The notes under the pieces were generated by a model. That model made no database searches and was not told the origin of the DNA. It was given only the letters and a program-made list of their open reading frames with translations. A stretch of 64,000 nt of DNA. Origin: Stemphylium vesicarium (taxonomy: Eukaryota; Ascomycota; Dothideomycetes; Pleosporales; Pleosporaceae). Positions 55,612-64,000 of this stretch are shown here, piece after piece. Where the stretch lies: positions 124,001 through 188,000 of the forward strand of contig QXCR01000008.1 in the NCBI GenBank assembly GCA_004380135.1, given 5' to 3'. Each line of letters starts with the position of its first letter. The stretch's first letter is position 1. The position numbers and the translations under genes are program-made.

Positions 55612-56649
55612 TCACATGACGGCCCAGTCATCGACCTCGTCGCCGGTCTTGGGGTTGAACTCCTCGGCGAGGATCTGGTAGCGAGAGCTGGGGTTCTTGT
55701 TCTCCTTGATAATCTCCGTTGGTCGGACCGGCTTTACCGACTGAGGTGCCTTGGTAGTAGTAATCTCGTCACGCTCTTCGGCCAACTCCTCGTTGATCGT
55801 CTTGCGCTTCGGCTTGCCTCCCTTGGGAACAGTGGTCCAAGCAGAGTCCTCCATAGCGAGCCTAAGCTGCTCCTCCTCAGAGGGCAGGCTGTTGTACGGG
55901 GCCGAAGTCGACGTCTTGCCGTTGGTAGGAGCGGTGGTAGCGGGGGCGGGAACCTCGAAGGTGTCGAGAAGCTGGCCAGTAGGAGCAGCCTTGGGGGGCT
56001 GAACAGCGCCACGAGAGGGTACCTCAGTCCAGGCGTTGGACGCGGGAGGCTTGCTCTGCTGAAGGCCGTTCTTGGCTGGCTCACCGCGAGCCTCACGGGC
56101 AACGCGGCGCTGCTTCTCCTCGAGAGCCTTGCGCGCCTTCTCCTCCTCCTCGCGCGCAGCCTTGGCCTCTTCGACCTTCTTCCTATTCTGGCGCTGCTTC
56201 TTGGTCTCCTGCGCAGCCTCGGCCTTTTGGGTCTGAGCCCTGACAGACTTTGCTGGCTTCTCGGAGGGCTTGATGCTCATGACGGCGGGGGAGGCAGCGC
56301 GCTCGCCCAGCATGTCTGAGACATCCTTGCCGCTTGGTGCCTGGTTGACAGCGGCCGCGGGTGGAGCGACGTCCTCGACCTTCTCAGCAGCAGCCTTGGG
56401 GGCCGCCGCCTTGTTGGTGTTGTCCTGAGCGGGCGTCTTGACCTGCTTGCGCGCGGGCTTGGCCTTTGCAGCCTTCTGCTTGGGCTTGCTCTCCGAGTCC
56501 CAGTTCACCGCCTCCTTTAATGAGCTGGTGGTGGACTTGCCTGTTGTCGACCGTCCCCGAGTGTCGGCGTTGTTGTTTTGGTGGACATAGTACCAGTATG
56601 CTGCGGCGCCAATGGCCAGGAACATGGTCCAGCTCATCCACGTCTCCAT
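55612..56649 (-). CDS. Membrane-anchored coiled-coil protein of unknown function
   Basis: Single exon of 345 residues from ATG 56649. Residues 4-22 (WMSWTMFLAIGAAAYWYYV) form one membrane segment. A Lys/Ala/Pro-rich linker follows, then a strongly charged helix (ETKKQRQNRKKVEEAKAAREEEEKARKALEEKQRRVAREARG, about 150-190). Two short related motifs come next: SNAWTEVPSRG (about 205) and DSAWTTVPKGGKPKRKT (about 270). The C-terminus is RYQILAEEFNPKTGDEVDDWAVM. The topology suggests a type-III or signal-anchored ER protein with a long cytosolic tail. I recognise it as a conserved fungal hypothetical without known function. Confidence 0.8.
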   Translation of the reverse strand: METWMSWTMFLAIGAAAYWYYVHQNNNADTRGRSTTGKSTTSSLKEAVNWDSESKPKQKAAKAKPARKQVKTPAQDNTNKAAAPKAAAEKVEDVAPPAAAVNQAPSGKDVSDMLGERAASPAVMSIKPSEKPAKSVRAQTQKAEAAQETKKQRQNRKKVEEAKAAREEEEKARKALEEKQRRVAREARGEPAKNGLQQSKPPASNAWTEVPSRGAVQPPKAAPTGQLLDTFEVPAPATTAPTNGKTSTSAPYNSLPSEEEQLRLAMEDSAWTTVPKGGKPKRKTINEELAEERDEITTTKAPQSVKPVRPTEIIKENKNPSSRYQILAEEFNPKTGDEVDDWAVM

Positions 56650-58063
56650 GATGGGCGAGGTGTCGTATGTAATCCGCCGAGGGAGGTCGCTGCTAACGTA
56701 TACGTGGCTGCTCTAGGCAGAGTTCAATTACTGATACGCGGGCCAATGTCAACTTGATGTTCGCACCGAGTGCAATGCAGCCGTCAGGAGAGACAAAGGG
56801 GGTGACGGCAGCGTAAAGGACAGGTGATGCGAAGAGTAGTGGGATGACGGGGCTCGATCAGGGAGGTCAAGCAAGGAGTAGGAGAGACAAAAGGGGCTTA
56901 CCGGTAATTGTCTTTGCCTTGGCCTGGGCGTGGTACCTTTGCTGTTTGACGCGTCGCACAAGCAGCTTTGCTCAACAGACCAGATGGCGTTTCGAAAAGG
57001 CCAGGTAAAGGTGTTGAACCACTTCGGGAGCTACTCGACCGTCAAAGTGTGGCCTCAGAATCGCCCACACTTGACGCTTGTGGATTTGTCTACGCTTGAA
57101 ACAGCTCAAGTGCTGCAGAATGGCACCGACACAACGGCGAGGCTAAAAATGTGTGCTGGGTGACAAGATGCAGCTGGAGGTTGCAGAGTAAAGGTGCGGC
57201 TTCATGTGGTAGTGAGCTTGGGAGTGCTTCCCCATTGGGGCACGCCGCTAGACAGGGGTCCGCTAAGAGCTGCCGGAGAAGGAATCCATCACAGTGAGGT
57301 CAGCGCCGAGGGGTAGTGATTGTACAATCTTTGTTTGATGAAGAACTTCTATTTGCAGTGATATACCAAAGACTTCCTGCACAGCTGATCCCCTCATAGC
57401 AGTCGTCATTGTCGCCGTCGTCATCGTCCAGCAGACGCAAGAGGGACTCGAAAAGGACACGAAGCTCCAACCCCTCCAGGGCTAAGCTCGACCCTGCGGA
57501 ACGCTAACTCCGACCCCCGACAGCCGCCTCCATCGTCTAAGCGGCCTAACGCGAAGCCACCTATTCTTCATCCGCCGCTAGATTAATTGGCACGTCACTA
57601 ATTACACCGTATCATTGTGCATCCAAAGCCCTCACCTGTGGACCCGGCACTCTCGTCTCTTCCAACTGAAACCCTCTGGCGTGCAGCGAGTGAACGGGCG
57701 CCTATCCAACACTTTCACGTGTTAAATTGTTCGAACGCCTCAAAGGTCACCGTGTAGACAAAGCAAGTGCGTCGAGTATCAGATTGCTGTTGTTACCACT
57801 CCACAAGTGGACACCTATATACTCATCACTTCGGTGGCCAGCTGAACTACTAATCGAAATTTCCAACAAACGAAACCGCATGTCGTTCGTCAAGTCATCA
57901 TCGTCATACCCAGGATTGAACCCTTGTTTCTATACACATATACCCAGCAAACGACAAGCCAAGCCACCGATGCCATCACCCTTTACTCCTTCTCCGAGGG
58001 AGACCAAAAGAAAGGAAAGAAAAATCTAGATCGAGACGAGAAGACCCTATCGCGGTCGAGACT
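56650..58063. other. Intergenic, no recognised feature
   Basis: 1.4 kb between two leftward genes. The stretch 57320-57480 carries GTCATTGTCGCCGTCGTC-type short repeats. No gene is supported. Confidence 0.5.
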
Positions 58064-58924
58064 TCAACAATGTCTCTTTGCAACATTTCTCTCTCCCACG
58101 TCCCCGGCTCTCCTCTTCTTGGATTCCCCATCGCTATGCAGGCTAGAGCTGCGGCTCATCGGTGGAGTCGCGACACCATGTGACGACGACAGCGGGGCTT
58201 TGGCAGTGTAATGTGGCGTGACGATGCCCGCCTGAGCTTGATATAAAGTATTGCTCCGCTGGAGAGGCGGTGATGGCATTTTCTGGCCTTGTGCTGCAGC
58301 TGCGGCATGTTGTTGCTGCTGCTGCTGCTGAGCGTGCAACGCCGCAGCCTGATTCCGCTGCGCCATCTGCATCTGTCTTGCAATATCGCCCAGCCCAGGA
58401 CCCACGATATTCCGATCCCCTATGATCGTTGCGCCGCAGTTGACAGTGATATTGATATTAGGGAACTTCTTCACGCCCCTGACCTGCGTCCTTGACATTT
58501 GCTCTGGCTGTGCTGTTGCCATTGTTGGTGGACTTGGGGGTGTGATAGGTCGGGCAGCGTCTGCGGGTTCTTTGTTGTCGCAGTTGAGCATCGAGGTGAG
58601 GAGGTTTGCTATTCGCACGCTGTCCATCTGTGCAATCGAGATGATGTTTCCGTGACCGCGGATTTGTGTGGCCGCGTTGATGGTTACTTCTGGTGTATCG
58701 TTTTCATCTTCCTTGTCCTCGTCCTCCTCTTCCTCGTGCTCGTACGGGCTTGCTACGTTTGGTATTGGCATATTGGGATCTACAACCATATGATAGGCTG
58801 GTGGTGCTGGCATATCCTCCGAGGATGATATCGATGCAGAAACCCTATTGATTGGTGACGATGAAGTTTGTTGCAGGGTTGATACTTTTGCGCTTTGCAA
58901 GGCTGTGTTGCAAGAGGGATCCAT
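58064..58924 (-). CDS. Conserved hypothetical protein with two related Gly/Asn/Ile motifs
   Basis: Single exon of 286 residues from ATG 58924. An acidic run (EHEEEEDEDKEDEND) precedes a segment VTINAATQIRGHGNIISIAQ (about 79-98); a related segment INITVNCGATIIGDRNIVGPG lies at about 155-175. Between them is a Pro-rich linker. A Q/A-rich tract follows (GCTGCTGCTG repeat, 58313-58330), then a Ser-rich tail with basic SKKRRAGDVG..KRH, which could be a nuclear signal. The two motifs share the pattern I-x-G-x-x-N-I-[IV]. I recognise no function. Confidence 0.7.
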   Translation of the reverse strand: MDPSCNTALQSAKVSTLQQTSSSPINRVSASISSSEDMPAPPAYHMVVDPNMPIPNVASPYEHEEEEDEDKEDENDTPEVTINAATQIRGHGNIISIAQMDSVRIANLLTSMLNCDNKEPADAARPITPPSPPTMATAQPEQMSRTQVRGVKKFPNINITVNCGATIIGDRNIVGPGLGDIARQMQMAQRNQAAALHAQQQQQQQHAAAAAQGQKMPSPPLQRSNTLYQAQAGIVTPHYTAKAPLSSSHGVATPPMSRSSSLHSDGESKKRRAGDVGERNVAKRHC

Positions 58925-61268
58925 GATCTATATGCAGTCCCGTTGCCAAGCGTTTTTCCGAATTGTTACGGGAGTTGCTTGTGGGGTATCGTGACCGTGG
59001 GGTCGTGGCGTGATGTTGGTGTGACGGATTATCCGGAGATCATGCGAGTCGACTACCAGAAATATGGTGGTTAAAGACTTTGCCGGTAAGTGTTGCGCGA
59101 CCACGAAAAGATGGACGGTAGATTCAACCCGGTATATACCCGTAGATTCTGTCTCGCAGGCAGCAGACGGAGGTTGACCGTCAGCAGTGATCCTCTTGAT
59201 GTTTGCAGCCTGGAATCTATAATAGATCAGCAAAACAAGGCGTCCATCCAACAACTCCTAACCAACTTACAGGTAGTAGAGGGAAGATATCCCACTCGTT
59301 GTGTGTCAAACTTCACAGAACGATAAATGAAGAAGCATATCCTATTATACCACAGCCCCCCCAACCGCTATTGACCATCACCTGAAACACCCAACACAAC
59401 AGCAAGGCGCAAAAACACTCCGAGTGCTACCAAACCCCACGCCACATAATCATGCATATCACCCACACAGTACCACCGGTAGTACCACAGTGCAATTAGG
59501 CAAGCGTCACAGGTGCACAAGATGCGCAAAAAAAACCCGCGTGTAATCTTGCTATTGTGACCCTCGTCGCTCAATAGGGTTGAGGTGTTCGCTAGGCAAG
59601 ATTCAGCGCGTGCGCCACAACCGGCAGATCAGCATTAGACGTGTTTAGACAAGCGGCGGGCGAATAAGCTGGGAGGGAGCGTTGTAACGTTGGTGATGTG
59701 TGCGGGCTGGTTGGGTTAGCAGTACGATTTAGGCGCCCATGTGGCGACGGGGGGACCGTGACAATAGGTATCTATCTACCTAGCGATCTGAGCTTCTACC
59801 TGCTGTGACTCTAGGGATGCCATGCACGCATTGGTTGATATGAAAGAGGTTGTTAAGCCACAAAGTAACAGAGATATACCAGCTTGAGTCATGGTGTCTC
59901 CATGCCTAAAATCTGGCTTTGTACTACCGTGCACCCGTTGCACATGGAGCGAACGTGTCAATAGGACAATGGGAAGAAGAATTCACACTGTGGGGAACCA
60001 ACGAACGAACCACCCTCAAACTAACCAACAACCTGTGGATTGCAGTGGGGGAGTCCTTGGTGCTTTGCTTGCTGGGGTCATGTTAAACACATGCCTTACC
60101 TTGACAGTCGTACTTTGGTCACGCGTTGATGTGGGATCTGAGACCTATGCGGCGTTTGCTGTTGGGTTGATGGATACCTATTTGCCGGTAAAAGAGTGAT
60201 CGTGATGATGATGCGGCGATGGTTTGGGTACACAATAGGCAACAGCACGTAAGAACAATAGGAGGCTTAGTTCAAACCACTTGAAAGCACAACCACGCAC
60301 CGAGAGGCCTCGAGCTAGCCTTTTTCTTATTCGAGCTCCAAGAAGAGCATGTCTATGCGTTGGCATCATCATAAGGATTGGATGATAGCGCGGATGTAGC
60401 GTCGCGTGACTTTGCTATCATCGCGATGAGCAAGGCGGAAATCGGTAGATCTCAAGCCCTTTCCATCTGCAAACTCCTCCGAAAACCACACGATGCTGCG
60501 ATCGTGCCCTTTGAAAGAAGAGCAAGGCAAAGGTAGCCAAGAAGCAAGCCACCGAGCCTTTCTTCGCGCCCTGCATCTGCAGCTATATTCCGACACGCAT
60601 CAGGACCCCCCCGTCCCTCTATCCCGAGACTAGTGTGTGTGTTTGCATAGTCATGGGTAGATTAAAAAAAAGTTTCAAAGTGGATAACATCAACACGACC
60701 GGAAAGAGTGAACAATATGAGTGCTAGTGATTCTGCTAGTTCCAAGTCTGACTGGGAAAATGCAGTTCTTGATTTGCAAGTCCAACACGCTGACCATGCA
60801 ACTACTGAGATGGATAGAAGGAAGTGTTACGCCGCAAAGAACACTGTTGGGCTGTGTATGTCTCACTATCCATTCGTTCCAACAGACAGACAATCTGCTG
60901 ATCTTCTCACTCCAAAAACCTACAACACAGTGCTTACCCTGGACACGCTGCTTAACTCCTTCTGATTGGAAACCCAGCCAATAACCTCTATGCTGGTATT
61001 ATTGTTGTGGGGGGTACCTAAAGTTTACGTTGGTGTTGTACAAGTTATGCCGTGATGACAGACACACCCACACCCCAAGACGCCACGCTACAGAAATGAT
61101 AATGTGACTAATTCTAACATTTCATAATCAACGTTCAATAAAAGAATTATGAGGCTGCCAGAGTTCGCGACGCCGTGGAGCAAGAGCGCCGTCGAGAGAA
61201 AACCTCGGCTCGACCAGCTCTTGCTACGAATGCTGAAAGAAAACTTTTCTAGTGTAGGCCTAGATCTA
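58925..61268. other. Intergenic, no supported gene
   Basis: 2.3 kb between two leftward genes. The longest plausible frame (60717-60965, 82 codons) has no recognisable similarity. No tRNA or repeat is seen. Confidence 0.5.
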
Positions 61269-63166
61269 TCATCGTTGCGTTCGATATTGTGGAGTTTCGT
61301 GTAGCGGGCGTTCGTGATAGAAGAGATTCTCAGACCAGGGCGGCAGCTTCTTGTCACGTTCGTACAGGTAGCCACAGTTGTTGCAGAGTGTGCGTGGTCC
61401 TTTTGGTCCGTCGCGAACTGCCCATACGGCAGTTCCCCATACCCAGCAGTGTGAGCATCGCCATGTTTGCCGCTCCCTGTAGTGTCATTGTCAGCATATA
61501 GGGTCTGCGACAGGAAATCATCGTGAATACGTACCCTTCTTGCAGCCCTCCGTCCTGGCCGCCATAGCCAGATCCTCCTCCCCCAGCCCCAGGCGTACCA
61601 CGTCCGACGGGACTTAGACTCCTGAATCTTCTCTTCTTCTTGCTGCGCTCACCGCGACCCATGTTCTCTTGTCCTTCGATGTTGTTGAAGAATTCGTTGG
61701 CGGGGGTGCCCGTCATGTTTGCCGTCGAGGAGAAGCGTGCCGTTTCTCGCCGTAATCTGCGTATCTGCCTCTCACGGTCGCCCTCGCGCTTTTCGATCTC
61801 TTCGGGCGACAGTATTTCGACCTTTGGCTCCCACTCGTCACAGAGGTGCTCTTGGTCATATCTCCAGCCTGCGCCGATGGCAGGCTCTACAGCGTCGTTG
61901 TCGATTTCTCCATCACCGACTAAGCCGCCGTTCTCACAGGCCTCTTTCTTGAGTCGTAGTACGGCCTCGTAGATGCTGTGGGTCATAGCGTTCACCCATT
62001 CTCCGGAAAGCCCGAGATCTGCGCAGGTAGTTTTGGCAAACATCTCGGCGAACCCTGGTGGATGTAATAGTGACCACTCGAATTTGTCCGTGTACAGCCG
62101 GTTCATGAGATTGATGTTCAAGGTAACGATACATCGGTACGTATCATCGGGGTTGTGGAGCTCCTCCGAAGGCAGCGCCGTGGCCTTTGCGCTGATGCCA
62201 TTTGGTATGCCTGCGGGCGTCTGCGCCCCCTCTGCATGCGATGCGCCGTTTGTCATGGGAGTAGAGGCGCCATTCGTGGCTGGGACCATGGGAGTGGAAG
62301 TGCCATCGCGAGAAGGCAGAATGAATTTGGCGTTCGTTCCTTGGACTGCCGGGGAATGTGTGGAATGGAAGAGTGGATGTAGGGCAACACCAGCATACTC
62401 CTCCAATTGCTGCCGGATCTGGTTCGCGATTTGTGATATTATCAGCGGCTTCCGCTCGGTCGGAAGGTCCAGCTCGTCTACGAATTGCTTTGCGAATTGA
62501 TCGGGCGTCGTCAGAGCCTCGTGGAGGTTCCACAGAAACGAGTCCTTGAGCCTATACGCAGGGGTGACGTCGGGCTGCTTGTAGGCGGGCAGGTTCTCGT
62601 TGATGCCGAATTCGCGGGCGTTGGAGGGCGTCGGTAGTGGTGCTTCGGGGCGGAAAGCCTGGATGTCCATGTCTATCCGAATGGGGATCAATGTCACTGG
62701 CAAGACGGACTGCGTCTGCACTTGCTTTTCCGTTCTACGACATGTCAGCCTTCCAACAGGTTCTGCAATCCATGGCCAAGCCCAGCCACGATGCCACTCA
62801 CAGTGTGCGCTTCGGCCTGCCCATCCAGTCTCGCCATATTCCCTGCAGGTCGATGGGTGCCGTGAGCTCTTCGCCCAAAGCTGCGATTTGCGCAGAGTGG
62901 TCGGCGTTTGACGGGTCAGCCTTTTGGACGCTGCGGAGGCCAGTCGCTCGGCGCGGGCGGTCACTATCTTCAAAATCGTCGTCATCGTAGGCATCTTCTG
63001 CGTAGCTGAGAACGGCAGTTCCGCGCTTCGTCACGCGCGGCGCAGGGAGCGTATTTGAGGGCGGCACAATGGGTGATATGAGCGAGTTTCCATGGCTGCG
63101 CAGTCGCGGCGCATAGCTGGACATGAAGGCCTGGGGCGGCGCTGTTTTTCTCGTACTCGTAAACAT
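61269..63166 (-). CDS. SNF5-family chromatin-remodelling subunit (Sfh1/Snf5) with C-terminal GATA-type finger
   Basis: Three exons on the minus strand: 62802-63166, 61535-62734 and 61269-61476, giving 590 residues. The start MFTSTRKTAPPQ is the first ATG in frame. Residues 125-430 hold the SNF5 domain in two repeats: LKDSFLWNLHEALTTPDQFA... and TYRCIVTLNINLMNRLYTDKFEWSLL, then CADLGLSGEWVNAMTHSIYEAV. Exon 3 is essential: it adds a GATA-type zinc finger CSHCWVWGTAVWAVRDGPKG..LCNNCGYLYERDKKLPPW (Cx2Cx17-18Cx2C), while reading on through the intron gives an unrelated tail. The protein should be a core subunit of RSC or SWI/SNF in the nucleus; which of the two cannot be settled here. Confidence 0.93.
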
Positions 63167-64000
63167 GGCCGTTGGCACGCACGATGCGTCGTGTAGGAAA
63201 TGTGAGGAAGCTCAGCAGAGCTCGCGAACACCGGACGCGTCGCAACTTTCGGGGGTTATAATCTGCCGAGTCAGGGGCGCAACGTCGCTCGGGCTTGTGT
63301 TGGTCTATCACGGCACTGCCTGGTTACGATCGACAATGAAATCCGTTTGAATTGCGAATACTCCTGCGCGTTCCTGGCTGGCGATGGCATGCTTTCGCGG
63401 TTGCGCTCCAGCTAGCTGCGCCAAGATCGGCTAGTCCATATTTACCCTAGCCTCTGCTCGCCTTCACTTCACCCCTTCAACGGTGTGCCTTACCTTCCTC
63501 TTCCACACCCAGGCCGAACATCAACAAGCTCATACTGCCGAAATAAAAGCCCTACATCGGAAGAGCATCACAGAAATATCTCGCAAAGTTCTAGGCCCAC
63601 TTTACGCCTTTGTGAGGCGCGCAAAGACATGAAAGCCCAGAACCCGCTGGCTGCCTCGAAGCTTTTCAGCTCCTGTCTCAGCTCGCTTACAACAACCTTA
63701 AGAGAAGGAATTTTCTGGTCTTTCTCTGTCTCAGTTTCGTCATTTCTCGCGTATTCGCTGTCTCATCCTCGATTATCGCTATCCTACCTCTGAGGTACTT
63801 TTTTTGTCGCTCGCAGCATGACCTCCAAATTGCTTTTTCTGATACTCTGGCACAACCAAAGTCCTCCGTTACATGATCATACGACCAATAACCACTGCAA
63901 TTCGTTTCCAAACCATCTGTTGTTCATACAATCGTTGTTCTATGACGCAACACGGACCCTCACTCAGTCAGTTGCTCGCTGCATGACCCCCCGGTGCTTC
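63167..64000. other. Promoter of the SNF5-family gene and right window edge
   Basis: No coding frame is supported. CT-rich stretches near 63440-63520 and 63690-63760 could be the leader of a rightward gene lying beyond the window. Confidence 0.4.

Noticed and set aside
60717..60965. 82-residue plus-strand frame in the 59-61 kb gap
   Set aside because: Composition is acceptable, but there is no recognisable motif, intron or context; length is expected by chance.
63485..63793. 102-codon plus-strand frame near the right edge
   Set aside because: Ser/Leu-rich from CT-rich sequence and no ATG-based protein-like start; more likely leader sequence of a gene beyond the window.

Overview
The window is nuclear DNA of a filamentous ascomycete. 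Genes are compact and mostly separated by 0.1-1.2 kb. Introns are short (about 48-70 nt) with GTAAGT-like donors, CTAAC-like branch sites and CAG/TAG acceptors. Zn2Cys6 transcription factors, mitochondrial carrier-protein genes and a split nuclear tRNA are present. Gene content and protein style fit Dothideomycetes, probably Pleosporales; that placement is inference from recalled homologues, not from a search.

Layout, left to right. 0-14 kb: 3' part of an unknown conserved protein; a transcription factor with a BED-like finger plus an atypical Zn2Cys6 motif; VPS24 (ESCRT-III); a p23/Sba1 Hsp90 co-chaperone; a HAD phosphatase; a TTC1-like TPR protein; a proline-rich hypothetical; TRM11 (tRNA guanine-N2 methyltransferase); a secreted SGNH/CE12-type esterase. 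14-31 kb: mitochondrial rhomboid protease; PI-PLC X-domain protein; Hst3/Hst4-type sirtuin; Mediator subunit 16; OLA1/YchF ATPase; PPPDE/DeSI isopeptidase; mitochondrial ribosomal protein uS11m; TIM44. 31-43 kb: a mitochondrial membrane-anchored hotdog thioesterase-like protein; a split tRNA-Ile(AAU); a Q-rich hypothetical; an SDR oxidoreductase; CLF1 and PRP31, two spliceosome genes back to back. 42.5-46.4 kb is a long gene-poor stretch leading into a second Zn2Cys6 regulator. 50-64 kb: a seven-exon nucleoside hydrolase; SURF4/Erv29; an unknown membrane-anchored coiled-coil protein; an unknown conserved protein with a repeated motif; and an SNF5-family chromatin-remodelling subunit ending in a GATA-type finger.

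Most genes are housekeeping and do not form one pathway. Themes that recur are mitochondrial biogenesis (rhomboid, uS11m, TIM44, hotdog protein), RNA processing (TRM11, CLF1, PRP31, tRNA-Ile) and chromatin/transcription (sirtuin, MED16, SNF5-family protein, two zinc-finger regulators). I see no biosynthetic cluster, no intact transposon, no CRISPR and no viral remnant. The most useful observations are at the gene-structure level: a probable GC-AG intron, two introns that are in frame and free of stops (easily missed by gene callers), a hidden mitochondrial-targeting exon, a degenerate copy of the CLF1 3' end beside a tRNA-like element, and the long leader region of the second regulator.
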